The notes: generated from the letters alone by a model not told the origin. Shown: positions 33,172-44,062, numbered from the stretch's first letter. The stretch is DNA of 64,000 nucleotides from Gammaproteobacteria bacterium (GCA_003565625.1 PXBD01000050.1:58113-122112), one strand, 5' to 3'. A program made the numbers and translations.

Positions 33172-34428
33172 ATGGGATTGAGAGCTTTCGTCGACCGGCG
33201 CATTGCCCCGCACTTCGAGCGCGGCGGCAAGTATCACCGGTTCTACGTGTTTTACGAAATGTTCGACACCATGCTCTACAGTCCGCCGAGCACCACGCGC
33301 TCAACGGCACACGTGCGCGACGGGCTGGATCTGAAGCGGGTCATGATGACGGTCTGGTTTGCCGCTTTGCCGGCGCTGCTGTTCGGCATGATCAACGTCG
33401 GCTACCAGGCCAACCTGCAGATCAGCGAGTTCGGCTACAGTCCGATTCCGGGCTGGCGAACCGACCTGGTGGCACTGATGACCGGCTTCGATCCGGCCAG
33501 CTGGGTCGCCAACCTCTTGCACGGCGCGGTCTACTATGTTCCGATCTTTGTTGTGACCTACCTCGGCGGGTTCATCTGGGAGGGACTGTTCGCCTGGAAA
33601 AGAGGACATGAGGTCAATGAGGGTTTTTTCGTCACCGGCATCCTGTTCACCCTGATTCTGCCGCCGACGATTCCGCTCTGGATGGTGTTTCTGGGCATCA
33701 GCTTCGGGGTGGTGGTGGGCAAGGAAGTCTTTGGCGGAACCGGCAAGAACTTCCTCAATCCCGCCCTGACCGGGCGGGCGTTTTTGTTTTTTGCCTACCC
33801 CGCCTACCTGACTGGCGATTCGATCTGGACTGCGGTTGACGGCTTCTCCGGGGCCACCCCGCTGGCCATGGCGGCGCTGGGCGACCTGGACTACAGTGCC
33901 GGATTGAGCGCCAACGCCTCGCTGGCGCCCGAGGTCGATCTGAGCTGGATGCAGACCGCGCTCGGCGGTATCCAGGGATCGGGGGGCGAGACCTCGACCC
34001 TGGTTATTGCCTTTGGCGCCCTGGTGTTGCTGGTGACCAAGATTGCCTCGTGGCGCATCATGCTGAGCATGTTGCTGGGCATGATCGGCATGGCCTCGAT
34101 TCTCAACTGGGCCGGCAGCGACACCAACCCGATGTTTGCCATGCCCTGGTACTGGCATCTGACCCTGGGTGGATTCGCGTTCGGCCTGGTCTACATGGCC
34201 ACTGATCCGGTCTCGGCATCCATGACCGACGCCGGCAAATGGGTGTTCGGCATCCTGATCGGGGTCATGGTGATACTGATCCGCGTGATCAACCCGGCGT
34301 TCCCGGAGGGCGTGATGCTGGCCATTCTGTTCGGCAACCTGTGTGCACCACTGATCGACTACGTGGTCATCAAGGCCAACATCGCGCGTCGCAGACGGCG
34401 CTTGCAGGAGGTGCCCGGTGAGGGATAA
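33172..34428 (+). CDS. nqrB: Na+-NQR subunit B
   Basis: Multi-TM; VDGFSGATPLAMAALG FMN-attachment motif. Confidence 0.96.
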   Translation: MGLRAFVDRRIAPHFERGGKYHRFYVFYEMFDTMLYSPPSTTRSTAHVRDGLDLKRVMMTVWFAALPALLFGMINVGYQANLQISEFGYSPIPGWRTDLVALMTGFDPASWVANLLHGAVYYVPIFVVTYLGGFIWEGLFAWKRGHEVNEGFFVTGILFTLILPPTIPLWMVFLGISFGVVVGKEVFGGTGKNFLNPALTGRAFLFFAYPAYLTGDSIWTAVDGFSGATPLAMAALGDLDYSAGLSANASLAPEVDLSWMQTALGGIQGSGGETSTLVIAFGALVLLVTKIASWRIMLSMLLGMIGMASILNWAGSDTNPMFAMPWYWHLTLGGFAFGLVYMATDPVSASMTDAGKWVFGILIGVMVILIRVINPAFPEGVMLAILFGNLCAPLIDYVVIKANIARRRRRLQEVPGEG

Positions 34429-35197
34429 GAACAGCGTAGGCAATATTCTCAGAGTGGCGACCGGGGTGTGCCTGGTGTGCGCGGTGATCGTCTCGACCGC
34501 CGCGGTGACACTCAGACCGTTCCAGGAGGAGAACCGGGCGACATTTCGTCAACTCAACGTGCTTCAGGCCGCCGGACTGTATGAGCCCGGAATCGATATC
34601 GCGCGGGCATTCGAACGCATCGAGAGGCGCATCGTTGATTTCGAATCCGGGGGCTATGTCGATCCGCCGGGCGGTTTCGACCCGGTGCGGGCCGTGCGTG
34701 ACCCGGCCTGGTCGCAGGCCCTGACCGATGACCCGGCCGGCATCGGCCGACGTCCTCACTATGGCGAGGTGTTTCTGGCCCGCGATGACGATGGCGCGCT
34801 GGAGCGCGTGATCCTGCCGGTTCATGCCTACGGTCTTTGGTCCACCATGTACGCCTTCCTTGCCCTGGAGGCAGATCTGCGCACTGTTTCAGGGATCAGT
34901 TTTTTCGAGCACGCCGAAACGCCTGGTCTGGGCGGGGAAATCGAGAACCCGCGTTGGCAGGAACATTGGGTGGGTAAAAAAGTGCGCGACGAACGGGGCC
35001 AGGTCCGCTTCCGGGTCGATCGCGGGCCGACGCCGCCCGGAGCCAACGACGCCGACTACCGGGTGGATGGCCTGTCGGGCGCGACCATCACTTCACGCGG
35101 GGTGGAAAGCATGGTCCAGTTCTGGCTGGGCGAGCAAGGCTACGGCTCCTACCTGGTCCGCCTGGAAAATCGCCTGGCAAACACGGAGGGAATGTAG
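34418..35197 (+). CDS. nqrC: Na+-NQR subunit C
   Basis: [24 protein letters not shown]-attachment motif; overlaps nqrB. Confidence 0.95.
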   Translation: MRDKNSVGNILRVATGVCLVCAVIVSTAAVTLRPFQEENRATFRQLNVLQAAGLYEPGIDIARAFERIERRIVDFESGGYVDPPGGFDPVRAVRDPAWSQALTDDPAGIGRRPHYGEVFLARDDDGALERVILPVHAYGLWSTMYAFLALEADLRTVSGISFFEHAETPGLGGEIENPRWQEHWVGKKVRDERGQVRFRVDRGPTPPGANDADYRVDGLSGATITSRGVESMVQFWLGEQGYGSYLVRLENRLANTEGM

Positions 35198-35199
35198 TC

Positions 35200-35868
35200 A
35201 TGGCTAATCTCAAGGCACGCGAGGTGCTGTTTGCACCCATTTTTGCCAACAACCCGATTGCGCTGCAGATTCTGGGGATCTGTTCGGCGCTGGCCATCAC
35301 GACCAAGCTCAGCACCACGCTGACGATGTGTGCTGCGGTCCTGTTCGTGCTGACCTTCTCCAATTTCTTCGTTTCCCTGATCCGCAACATGATCCCCTCG
35401 AACATCCGGATCATTGTTCAGATGACGATTATTACCGCCCTGGTGATCGTGGTCGATCAGTTTCTGCAGGCCTTTGCCTTCCAGCTCAGCCGCGAACTGT
35501 CGGTGTTCGTCGGCCTGATCATCACCAACTGTATCGTGATGGGGCGGGCCGAGGCCTTCGCCATGCAGAACCCGCCGCTGATTTCAGCCGTCGACGGGTT
35601 CGGCAATGCCCTGGGTTATTCGGTGGTGCTGCTGGCGGTGGGCTTTTCGCGCGAGTTGTTCGGATCGGGCAGTGTACTGGGTGCACAGGTCTTGCCGCTT
35701 GCCGCCGATGGCGGCTGGTATCAGCCCAATGGCCTGATGCTGCTGCCGCCGAGCGCCTTTTTCCTCATCGGCGGTTTCATCTGGATTTTGCGCAGCTACC
35801 GGGTTGAACAGGTCGAAAAAGAGCCGTTTGTCATCGGCCCGAATACGCGCACGTCGCCGGCGTTCTGA
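35200..35868 (+). CDS. nqrD: Na+-NQR subunit D
   Basis: 222 aa, six-TM type; operon position. Confidence 0.95.
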   Translation: MANLKAREVLFAPIFANNPIALQILGICSALAITTKLSTTLTMCAAVLFVLTFSNFFVSLIRNMIPSNIRIIVQMTIITALVIVVDQFLQAFAFQLSRELSVFVGLIITNCIVMGRAEAFAMQNPPLISAVDGFGNALGYSVVLLAVGFSRELFGSGSVLGAQVLPLAADGGWYQPNGLMLLPPSAFFLIGGFIWILRSYRVEQVEKEPFVIGPNTRTSPAF

Positions 35869-35883
35869 TCGGGAGGGGAGGGG

Positions 35884-36504
35884 ATGCTTGAACATTATCT
35901 GAGTCTGTTTATTCGTGCCGTGTTCGTCGAGAACATGGCGCTGGCGTTTTTTCTTGGCATGTGCACGTTTCTGGCCATTTCCAAGAAAGTTGAAACTGCG
36001 CTCGGACTGGGCATTGCGGTGATCGTGGTGCTGACCCTGACGGTGCCGGTCAACAACCTCATCCTGCACAATTTCCTCGACGAGGGCTCGCTGTCCTGGA
36101 CCGGTATCGCCGCGCTCGAGCAGGTCGATCTGCGCTTTCTGGGCCTGATGTGTTACATCGGGCTGATTGCGGCCATTGTCCAGATCCTGGAGATGTTTCT
36201 CGACCGCTACGTGCCCGCCCTGTACAACGCTTTGGGCATCTTTCTGCCCCTGATCACGGTCAATTGCGCCATTCTCGGCGCCAGTTTGTTCATGGTCGAG
36301 CGCAATTACCGGTTCGGCGAGTCGGTCGTGTTCGGTTTCGGGGCCGGGTTCGGCTGGGCCCTGGCCATTGTGCTGCTGGCCGCGATACGCGAAAAGCTCA
36401 AGTACAGCGACGTGCCCGAAGGCCTGCGCGGCCTGGGGATCGTGTTCATCATCACCGGTCTGATGTCACTGGGTTTCATGTCTTTTGCCGGGGTGCAGCT
36501 GTGA
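35884..36504 (+). CDS. nqrE: Na+-NQR subunit E
   Basis: [39 protein letters not shown]. Confidence 0.96.
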   Translation: MLEHYLSLFIRAVFVENMALAFFLGMCTFLAISKKVETALGLGIAVIVVLTLTVPVNNLILHNFLDEGSLSWTGIAALEQVDLRFLGLMCYIGLIAAIVQILEMFLDRYVPALYNALGIFLPLITVNCAILGASLFMVERNYRFGESVVFGFGAGFGWALAIVLLAAIREKLKYSDVPEGLRGLGIVFIITGLMSLGFMSFAGVQL

Positions 36505-37736
36505 TCTGGGTCGAAATCGTCGCCGGGGTAGCCATGTTCACCGGCAGCGTGCTGGTCATGGTGGGGTTGATTCTGGCGGCGCGCTCGAAGCTGGTGAGCA
36601 CCGGAGAAGTCAGTATCGAAATCAACGGGGATCCCGACAAAAGCGTAACGACCAGCGCCGGCGGCAAGCTGCTTGGCACGCTCGCCGAGCGCGGCATCTT
36701 CTTGTCGTCTGCCTGTGGTGGCGGTGGTACCTGCGGTCAGTGTGTCTGCCGGGTCATCGAGGGCGGCGGCGATGCCCTGGCGACCGAACGCGAAAAGCTC
36801 TCGCGCGGAGAGATCCGGGAAGGCAAGCGCCTGTCCTGCCAGGTGGCGGTCAAGCAGGACATGAAAATCGAGGTGCCCGAGGAATTCTTCGGCGTCAAGA
36901 AGATCGAATGCGAGGTGATTTCCAACGACAACGTCGCGACTTTCATCAAGGAGCTGGTGCTGCGCCTGCCCGAGGGTCTGGACGTCCAGTTCCGGGCCGG
37001 CGGGTTCATGCAGTTTGCCATTCCTCGTTTCGAGGCCCGGTTCAAGGACTTCGAAGTACTCGACGATTATCGTGAGGACTGGGACCGCTTCGACCTGTTC
37101 AAGCTGGCCCTGAACAATCGCGAAGAAGAGACGATTCGTGCCTATTCGATGGCCAACTATCCGGAAGAAAAAGGGGTGCTCAAATTCAATATCCGGATTG
37201 CCACACCGCCGCCCCGTCAGGCCGATGCGACGCCGGGCATTGCGTCCACCTATCTGTTCCATCTCAAGCCCGGCGACAAGGTCACCGTGTTCGGCCCGTT
37301 TGGGGAGTTCTTTGCCAAGGAAACCGATGCTGAAATGGTTTTCATCGGCGGCGGTGCCGGCATGGCGCCCTTGCGCGCGCACATCTTCGACCAGCTCAGC
37401 CGTCTCAAGACCGACCGCAAGATCACCTTCTGGTACGGCGCCCGGTCCCTGCGCGAGGCATTCTATGTCGAGGAATTCGATCAACTGGCCGCCGAACACG
37501 ACAACTTCACCTGGCACCTGGCGTTGTCCGATCCGCTGCCCGAAGACAACTGGTCCGGCTATGCCGGCTTCATCCACCAGGTGGCGATGGAGCATTACCT
37601 AAAAGATCACCCGGCCCCGGAAGACTGCGAATACTACCTGTGCGGCCCGCCAATGATGAACGCCGCGGTATTGGCAATGCTCGATGATCTGGGCGTGGAG
37701 CCGGAGAATATTCTGCTGGATGATTTCGGAGGCTGA
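36501..37736 (+). CDS. nqrF: Na+-NQR subunit F (GTG start)
   Basis: 2Fe-2[19 protein letters not shown](P) region [25 protein letters not shown]. Confidence 0.97.
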   Translation: MIWVEIVAGVAMFTGSVLVMVGLILAARSKLVSTGEVSIEINGDPDKSVTTSAGGKLLGTLAERGIFLSSACGGGGTCGQCVCRVIEGGGDALATEREKLSRGEIREGKRLSCQVAVKQDMKIEVPEEFFGVKKIECEVISNDNVATFIKELVLRLPEGLDVQFRAGGFMQFAIPRFEARFKDFEVLDDYREDWDRFDLFKLALNNREEETIRAYSMANYPEEKGVLKFNIRIATPPPRQADATPGIASTYLFHLKPGDKVTVFGPFGEFFAKETDAEMVFIGGGAGMAPLRAHIFDQLSRLKTDRKITFWYGARSLREAFYVEEFDQLAAEHDNFTWHLALSDPLPEDNWSGYAGFIHQVAMEHYLKDHPAPEDCEYYLCGPPMMNAAVLAMLDDLGVEPENILLDDFGG

Positions 37737-37743
37737 CGGACCG

Positions 37744-38769
37744 ATGCACGCGCTCAAAGCATGTTTTTGGCTGCTGTGCGCCATTCTGCTGCTGACTGCC
37801 TGCAGTCGCGGTCCGGCGCCGATCACCTTGAGCGGATCCACCATGGGCACCTACTGGACCGTCCGCCTGGCCAGCATGCCGGCCCGGGTCGACGCGCCCG
37901 GGTTGCGCCGCGAGATCGAAGCACTGCTCGATGAAGTCAACGCGGAAATGAGCACCTATCGGCCCGATTCGGTCATCACTGCCTTCAACAACGCACGCGC
38001 CGGAGACGTCATCGACTTGCCTCCGGGTTTTGCCGGCGTGTTGGGTGAAGCCCTGTACTGGGCCGAGGCGACCGGCGGGGCGTTTGACCCAACCATCGGT
38101 CCTGTGGTTGATTTATGGGGATTTGGTCCGGACGGGGCGATTGATGTCTACCCCGATCCTGACGAACTGATGCGTCGTCTGGCGCTGGTGGGCTGGGAGC
38201 GCCTGGAATTCGATCCGGAATCGGCCCGGGTCCAACAACCCGGTGGCCTGCGTCTGGACCTGTCGGGTATCGCCAAAGGCTGGGGGGTGGATGTGATTGC
38301 CGAGCACCTGCAGGCCCGTGGCATCGACGGCTTTCTGATCGATATCGGGGGGGATTTGCGGGTACAGGGGCAACGGCCGGATGGCCAGGATTGGCGAGTC
38401 GCCATCGAAAGACCGCAGCCCGGTCGGGGCGAGGCCCGTTCGCTGATCGAAAGTTCCAGGGCAGCCATTGCCACCAGTGGTGACTATCGAAACTTCGTCG
38501 AGTTCAACGGGCAGCGCTACTCCCACCTGATTGACCCGGCCAGCGGTCGTCCGATTGATCACGCTACCGTGTCGGTCACGGCGGTGGCCGAAACCTGCAC
38601 CACAGCCGATGCCCTGGCGACCGCGCTGCATGTCATGCCCCCGGACCGTGCCCTGGAGTTTGCCATCGAACGGGATCTGGCCGTACTCTGGCTGCTGGTC
38701 GAAGATGGCGAACTGGTCGAGCAGTCCACACCCCGCTTCGAGCGGCTGATTGAAACTGGAGAGTTGTAA
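37744..38769 (+). CDS. apbE: FAD:protein FMN transferase ApbE
   Basis: Lipobox LLTACSRG; GSTMGTYWTV; SGDYRNFVEFNGQRYSHLIDPASGRPI. Confidence 0.95.
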   Translation: MHALKACFWLLCAILLLTACSRGPAPITLSGSTMGTYWTVRLASMPARVDAPGLRREIEALLDEVNAEMSTYRPDSVITAFNNARAGDVIDLPPGFAGVLGEALYWAEATGGAFDPTIGPVVDLWGFGPDGAIDVYPDPDELMRRLALVGWERLEFDPESARVQQPGGLRLDLSGIAKGWGVDVIAEHLQARGIDGFLIDIGGDLRVQGQRPDGQDWRVAIERPQPGRGEARSLIESSRAAIATSGDYRNFVEFNGQRYSHLIDPASGRPIDHATVSVTAVAETCTTADALATALHVMPPDRALEFAIERDLAVLWLLVEDGELVEQSTPRFERLIETGEL

Positions 38770-38952
38770 ATGCTGGTTACCCTGCTTCTGAGTGTGGTCC
38801 TGATGCTCGTGTTGTTCGCTGCAATGATGGTGGGTGTGCTGATGGGGCGCCAGCCGATCAAGGGCTCGTGCGGTGGTATCGGCAACCAGGCCGATTGCCC
38901 TTGCGGCCGAACGCCGGCGACTTGTGCGGAGCGCAAACGGCCCGCAGACTGA
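38770..38952 (+). CDS. nqrM: Na+-NQR maturation protein NqrM
   Basis: 60 aa, N-terminal TM, KGSCGGIGNQADCPCG cysteine motif, directly after apbE. Confidence 0.9.
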   Translation: MLVTLLLSVVLMLVLFAAMMVGVLMGRQPIKGSCGGIGNQADCPCGRTPATCAERKRPAD

Positions 38953-38957
38953 GCAAG

Positions 38958-39461
38958 TCAGCGCTTCAGGATGAAGCGGTGATTGACCAGTTCCTTGAGG
39001 TTCGGCGGAAATCGTTTCGAAGCGCGATCCTTGAACGTATCCTGGTAAAAATCGTTCAGGGCGTGGAGGACATCGCGGCGACTGACAATGCCCAGTAGCC
39101 GCCCATCGCTGGCCACGGGCAGGTGGCGATAGCCATGGTTGACGAAAATCGAGGCCAGGGTGAATACATCCATTTCCGGTTCCACGCACACCGGGTGTCT
39201 TTTCATCATTGTGGTGACGGTCTGCTGCGGAGCGGGAGAGCCGAAAAACACCTCGTTGGACAAGTGTTCCAGGCAGTCGCCCTCGGACAGAAACCCGACC
39301 AGGATTCGATGCCCCTCGGCATCCTGCTCAACCACCGGTGCATTGGATACCTTGTAGCGCTTCAGGAAACGGGTGGCTTCGTCGAGAGACATCTCCGGGC
39401 TGACGGTGCGCACTTTGCGCGTCATGAAATCCTGAGCCTGCGGGGTGGTGGCTTTACTCAT
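38958..39461 (-). CDS. CBS domain-pair protein
   Basis: MTRKVRTVSPEMSLDEATRFLKRYKVSNAPVV...MMKRHPVCVEPEMDVFTLASIFVNHGYRHLPV. Confidence 0.85.
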   Translation of the reverse strand: MSKATTPQAQDFMTRKVRTVSPEMSLDEATRFLKRYKVSNAPVVEQDAEGHRILVGFLSEGDCLEHLSNEVFFGSPAPQQTVTTMMKRHPVCVEPEMDVFTLASIFVNHGYRHLPVASDGRLLGIVSRRDVLHALNDFYQDTFKDRASKRFPPNLKELVNHRFILKR

Positions 39462-39638
39462 CGGTCGGGCTCCCTGGACAGGCCCAAATGGCCTGGTTGC
39501 TCTCAAGTATAAACAGGGTGGTCAGCGCTTGCCACGGCGGGACAGCCACTTGCCCCCGCTGCGGACCCTTTCGTGCCGGGGAGAGCCAGCGCTATACTGC
39601 CGGTGCAACAATAAAACCTAGACCTTAAGGAGAAGAGG

Positions 39639-40067
39639 GTGCACAACATTCGGCAGATCCTGGAACAGAAAGGTGGCGAAATCTGGTCGGTTCGGCCAGA
39701 CGAGTTCGTGATCGAGGCGGTCCGCGAAATGGCCCGGCACGGAGTCGGCGCCATGCTGGTGATGACAGACGGCGAGATCAAGGGCATGTTCTCCGAACGT
39801 GACTATGCCCGCAAGGTCATCCTGGCCGACAAGTCATCGCGTGAAACCCGGGTAGAAGAGGTCATGAGCGCGCCGGTGTTGACCATAGACCCTCGCGCCA
39901 CGGCCGAGGAAGGCCTGGCATTGATGACGCGGAAACGAATCCGTCATCTGCCGGTCGTCGAAAACGGTGGATTGCTCGGCCTGGTGTCCATCGGTGACCT
40001 GGTCAACGCCGTTCTCGGCGACCAGAAGCTGCTGATCGAACAACTGGAAAGTTACGTCCGGGGCTGA
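39639..40067 (+). CDS. CBS domain-pair protein (GTG start)
   Basis: MLVMTDGEIKGMFSERDYARKV; MSAPVLTIDPRATAEEGLALMTRKRIRHLPVVE; SD AAGGAGAAGAGG. Confidence 0.88.
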   Translation: MHNIRQILEQKGGEIWSVRPDEFVIEAVREMARHGVGAMLVMTDGEIKGMFSERDYARKVILADKSSRETRVEEVMSAPVLTIDPRATAEEGLALMTRKRIRHLPVVENGGLLGLVSIGDLVNAVLGDQKLLIEQLESYVRG

Positions 40068-40115
40068 CCGCCGCAAACCCTGTCAAACAATGGACAGGGG
40101 AGTATCATTGCGCGC

Positions 40116-42248
40116 ATGAACAGTGACCGCAAGATTTCCACCGAAGACATCCGCCGCACCCTTGCCGAGGCCGACCGGCCGCTGACCCGGCGCCAGCTGT
40201 CGGGCATTTTTGGCCTAGACAAGCAGGGCTCGGATCGAATCATCAAGCCGATCCTGGTTGATCTTGTCCAGCGCGGCGAAGTCGTGCGCAACCGCCGGGC
40301 GGCCTACGGGCTGGCCGCGGACATGGACCTCGTGGCGGGCCGGATCAGCGCTCACGCCGACGGCTTCGGCTTTGTCATTCCCGATGCCGGCGGAGAGGAT
40401 CTGTATCTTTCTCCGCGCCAGATGCGCCAGGTCCTCCATGGGGATCGGGTGCTGGCTGCGGTAATCGGTGTCGACCGGCGCGGGCGCAAGGAGGGCGGAA
40501 TCGTTGAAGTCGTCGAGCGGGTTCACGCCCATGTCGTCGGCCGCTTGCTGATCGATAGCGGGGTGGCCGTTGTCGTGCCCGACGACCCGCGCCTGACCCA
40601 GGACGTGCTGATTCCGCTCGAAAAGGTCGGCCAGGCCAGTCCCGGCCAGATCGTCGTGGCCCGGATCGAGCATCCGCCGAGCTCCAGTCGAGGGCCGGTC
40701 GGTGACATCATTGCCGTGCTCGGTCAGGCCGATGAGCCTGGAATCGCAACCGATATCGCGGTCTATTCACATCAACTGCCGGCGGAGTTTCCCGCGCCGG
40801 TCCTCGCCGAGGCAGAAGCCTTTGGCGAGCAGATCGATGCAAACATCGCCAGTCAGCGCAAGGATTTGCGTTCGCTGCCGCTGCTGACCATCGACGGCGC
40901 CGACGCGCGTGATTTCGACGACGCCGTCTATGCTGAACCGCGTCCGGACGGCTATCGCCTGATCGTGGCGATCGCCGACGTGGCCGAGTACGTTCAGCCG
41001 GGCCGGCCGCTGGATGAAGAAGCGCGCACCCGCGGCACGTCGGTGTATTTCCCCGATCGCGTCATCCCCATGTTGCCCGAAGCGCTGTCCAACGGCCTGT
41101 GTTCGATCAACCCCGAGGTCGACCGCCTGTGCCTGGCCTGCGACATGACCGTCGATGACAACGGCAAGGTCAAAAGCGCCCGGTTCTACGAGGCGGTCAT
41201 GCGATCGCACGCGCGCATGACCTACGATCAGGTCGAGCGCATGATCTCCGGTGGCGATGAACCACTGCGTGAGCGCTTCGCTGATGTTCACCCGACCCTC
41301 GATCACCTGTATGCGGTCTATCGCCGCCTGGCGAAACATCGGCAGCGCCGGGGCGCGCTGGATTTCGACTCCCAGGCTGTCTTCTTCCAGTTCGATGCCG
41401 AAGGCCGGGTCGCCGACATTCGCCTGTACCAGCGCCACGATGCTCACCGGCTGATCGAGGAGTGCATGATCGCGGCCAACGTGGAAGCGGCTCGTTTTGT
41501 CGGCAAGCAGTTGCCGATGCTCTACCGTGTGCATGAGCCACCCCAGGCCGACAAGCTCGAGGCGCTGGAAGAGTTCCTGCGCGCGCAGGGTTTGAACGTG
41601 CGCTGGAAAGAACATCCCGAGCCGGCCCAGTTCGCCGCCATCCAGAACCAGGTCGCCGACAAGCCGGTGCGCCACCTGGTCAATGCCGTTCTGTTGCGGT
41701 CTTTGTCCCTGGCCGTGTATCAGCCGGAAAATCGCGGTCATTTTGGTCTGGCGCTGGCCAGCTATGCTCATTTCACCTCGCCCATCCGACGCTACCCCGA
41801 CCTGCTGCTGCATCGGGCCATCAAGCATCTGTGTCGCAAGGCCCGGCGAGGCGACTTTCCCTATGGAGCCCAGCAAATGGACGAGCTGGGTCGGCACTGT
41901 TCGTGGACGGAGCGGCGCGCCGAAGAGGCCGGTCGCGATGTCGATGAGCGCCTCAAGGCGCAGTTCATGCAGCGCCATCTCGGCGAGATCTTCGAGGGCA
42001 TCGTCACCGGCGTAACCAGCTTCGGGCTGTTCGTGGAATTACCGGACTACGGGGTCAGCGGCCTGGTCCACGTGACCGCCATGCCCAACGATTACTATCA
42101 TTTCGATCCGGTCAGCCACAGTTTGACCGGCAAACGGCGCGGCACTCGCCTGCGCCTGGCCGATCGGGTGCGAGTGGAACTGACCGCAGTCAGTCTCGAA
42201 GATCGCAAGATCGATCTGCGCCTGGTCGAGGGCGGGAGCCGTCCTTGA
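40116..42248 (+). CDS. rnr: ribonuclease R
   Basis: 710 aa; LTIDGADARDFDDAVYAE, YAHFTSPIRRYPDLLLHRAI, C-terminal S1 domain. Confidence 0.97.
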   Translation: MNSDRKISTEDIRRTLAEADRPLTRRQLSGIFGLDKQGSDRIIKPILVDLVQRGEVVRNRRAAYGLAADMDLVAGRISAHADGFGFVIPDAGGEDLYLSPRQMRQVLHGDRVLAAVIGVDRRGRKEGGIVEVVERVHAHVVGRLLIDSGVAVVVPDDPRLTQDVLIPLEKVGQASPGQIVVARIEHPPSSSRGPVGDIIAVLGQADEPGIATDIAVYSHQLPAEFPAPVLAEAEAFGEQIDANIASQRKDLRSLPLLTIDGADARDFDDAVYAEPRPDGYRLIVAIADVAEYVQPGRPLDEEARTRGTSVYFPDRVIPMLPEALSNGLCSINPEVDRLCLACDMTVDDNGKVKSARFYEAVMRSHARMTYDQVERMISGGDEPLRERFADVHPTLDHLYAVYRRLAKHRQRRGALDFDSQAVFFQFDAEGRVADIRLYQRHDAHRLIEECMIAANVEAARFVGKQLPMLYRVHEPPQADKLEALEEFLRAQGLNVRWKEHPEPAQFAAIQNQVADKPVRHLVNAVLLRSLSLAVYQPENRGHFGLALASYAHFTSPIRRYPDLLLHRAIKHLCRKARRGDFPYGAQQMDELGRHCSWTERRAEEAGRDVDERLKAQFMQRHLGEIFEGIVTGVTSFGLFVELPDYGVSGLVHVTAMPNDYYHFDPVSHSLTGKRRGTRLRLADRVRVELTAVSLEDRKIDLRLVEGGSRP

Positions 42249-42979
42249 AGCGCGACTGGGTGATGGGCGTGCACGCCGTGGAGGCACTGCTGGAGGCAGC
42301 CCCGGCGCGCGTGGTGCGGGTCTGGATTCAACCCGGCTCGGGCCGCCTCAAAAGCCTGCAAGAGCAAATCGACGAGGCCGGGATTGCGGTTGAGGAATGT
42401 GATGGGCGGGTGCTCGATCGCCTTGCCGAAGGGGTGCGACATCAGGGCGTGGTGGCCGAATTCCGGCCGCGCGAACCGCTGGATGATAGCGGGCTGGATG
42501 CCTGCCTCGACCAGGTTGAGGTTCCCCTGGTGCTGATGCTCGACGGCGTTACCGACCCGCACAACCTGGGTGCGTGCATGCGCTCGGCGGCCGCAGCCGG
42601 TGCCCATGCCCTGGTGGTTCCGAAAGACCGCGCCGCCGGTTTGACGCCGGTGACCCGGCGCGCTGCCGCCGGCGCGAGCGAACGCCTGCCGCTGGCGCGG
42701 GTGACCAACCTGGCGCGCTGTCTGCGCCGGCTGGCCGAGCGCGGGTTATGGCGGGTTGGCCTGGTCGGTCGCGCCGAAACCTCGATCTACCAGGCTCGGC
42801 TCGAAGGGCCGCTGGCCCTGGTGCTGGGCAGCGAGGACCGGGGGCTGCGTCGGCTCACGCGCGAGCACTGCGATGAGCTGGTCAGAATTCCCATGCCCGG
42901 CATGATGGAGAGCCTGAACGTTTCGGTGGCCGCCGGGGTTGCCCTGTTTGAGGCCGTGCGTTGCCGGGGGGCGGCATGA
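42245..42979 (+). CDS. rlmB: 23S rRNA (guanosine-2'-O-)-methyltransferase RlmB (TTG start)
   Basis: SpoU motifs LDGVTDPHNLGACMRSAAAAG, LVLGSEDRGLRRLTREHCDELVRIPM, ESLNVSVAAGV. Confidence 0.94.
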   Translation: MKRDWVMGVHAVEALLEAAPARVVRVWIQPGSGRLKSLQEQIDEAGIAVEECDGRVLDRLAEGVRHQGVVAEFRPREPLDDSGLDACLDQVEVPLVLMLDGVTDPHNLGACMRSAAAAGAHALVVPKDRAAGLTPVTRRAAAGASERLPLARVTNLARCLRRLAERGLWRVGLVGRAETSIYQARLEGPLALVLGSEDRGLRRLTREHCDELVRIPMPGMMESLNVSVAAGVALFEAVRCRGAA

Positions 42980-43545
42980 ACGGAGCCATGAGCATTCAGA
43001 TTCATCTGCCTGGCTGGGTCCGGGACTTCTGCGCTCGTCTTCCGGCTTCGCTGGACAGCCCCGAAGAGCGCATGCGGGTGGCGATCAGTCTGTCGGAACA
43101 GAATGTCGCTCACGAGACCGGCGGCCCGTTTGGGGCACTGGTTGTGGCGGCAGAGTCCGGCCGCATGCTGGCCGTGGGCGTCAACCGGGTCGAGCCGGGC
43201 AACTGTTCGGCCGCCCACGCGGAAATCGTGGCCTTGAGCCTTGCCCAGCAGCGCCTGGGCTATCCCAGCCTGGCCGATACCCCGCTGGCGCCGATCGAGC
43301 TGGTGTCCTCGTGCGAGCCCTGCACCATGTGTCTGGGTGCGGTGCCGTGGTCGGGCGTCGCCTCGCTGCTGTGTGGCGCCACCAAGGCCGATGCCGAGGC
43401 TGCGGGATTTGACGAAGGCGATCGTCCGAGCCGCTGGATCGAGCAGCTCGAGCGGCGCGGTATCACGGTCCAGACCGAAGTTCTGCGGCCTGCTGCGGCC
43501 GAGGTCATCTCACGCTATGCCCGCCTGGGGCGGAGCGTGTACTAA
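42976..43545 (+). CDS. CMP/guanine deaminase-like zinc nucleoside deaminase
   Basis: HAEIVALSLA...SCEPCTMCLGAVPWSGV (HAE...PCxxC). Confidence 0.85.
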   Translation: MNGAMSIQIHLPGWVRDFCARLPASLDSPEERMRVAISLSEQNVAHETGGPFGALVVAAESGRMLAVGVNRVEPGNCSAAHAEIVALSLAQQRLGYPSLADTPLAPIELVSSCEPCTMCLGAVPWSGVASLLCGATKADAEAAGFDEGDRPSRWIEQLERRGITVQTEVLRPAAAEVISRYARLGRSVY

Positions 43546-43556
43546 GCCAGTTGCCC

Positions 43557-43586
43557 AAAAAAAAGCCGGGCCCTGGCGGACCCGGC
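43557..43586 (-). terminator. Rho-independent terminator of the DUF4168 gene
   Basis: On minus: GCCGGGTCCGCCAGGGCCCGGC followed by eight T. Confidence 0.75.
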
Positions 43587-43625
43587 CGATGGCCGGAAAG
43601 ATTCCCGGCCGGCGCGAGAATGCGC

Positions 43626-43997
43626 TTAGTGCTGGTCCTGCAGCAGCTGGGTCAGACGCTGCTGAAGTTCCGGGCTGTTCTGGATCGCCATGGCGATGGC
43701 GTTGAAGGATTCTACGTCCAGGCCCGCTTCGGCGACCGCACCGGTCATTTCCTCGTTGGCCTGAACCTGCAGTTCATGGGCCCGGTCCGGGTCTTCCACT
43801 TCCTGCAGACGACCCGAGAAATCCTGCTGGATTTCAATGATGGAAACCTGCGCTTCGGCGAACTGCTCCAGCTGGGTATCCGAGACATCCATATCGGCCT
43901 GCGGCTCCTGCTGCATCTGGTAGTCCTGCGCGAAAACGCCGGCGGCACCAAAAGAAAACGCGACAATCAGGCTCATCAGGGTGTGGCGAAATGTCAT
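43626..43997 (-). CDS. DUF4168 domain-containing secreted protein
   Basis: Signal peptide MTFRHTLMSLIVAFSFGAAGVFAQ, then DTQLEQFAEAQVSIIEIQQDF...FNAIAMAIQNSPELQQRL. Confidence 0.8.
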   Translation of the reverse strand: MTFRHTLMSLIVAFSFGAAGVFAQDYQMQQEPQADMDVSDTQLEQFAEAQVSIIEIQQDFSGRLQEVEDPDRAHELQVQANEEMTGAVAEAGLDVESFNAIAMAIQNSPELQQRLTQLLQDQH

Positions 43998-44046
43998 GAA
44001 AAACTCCTGTTTATGAAAGTGGTTGCACTGTGTGCGGTTTATCTTC

Positions 44047-44062
44047 TGCACGTACCATGCCA
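44047..44062 (-). promoter_or_regulatory. candidate sigma-54 (-24/-12) promoter for the DUF4168 gene
   Basis: Minus strand TGGCATG-GTAC-GTGCA versus consensus TGGCACG-N4-TTGCA; GG-N10-GC spacing exact; about 39-nt predicted 5'UTR. Confidence 0.7.

Noticed and set aside
36150-36500. N-terminal extension of the nqrF ORF in the track
   Set aside because: Overlaps nqrE out of frame; the GTG at 36501 gives the normal NqrF N-terminus.
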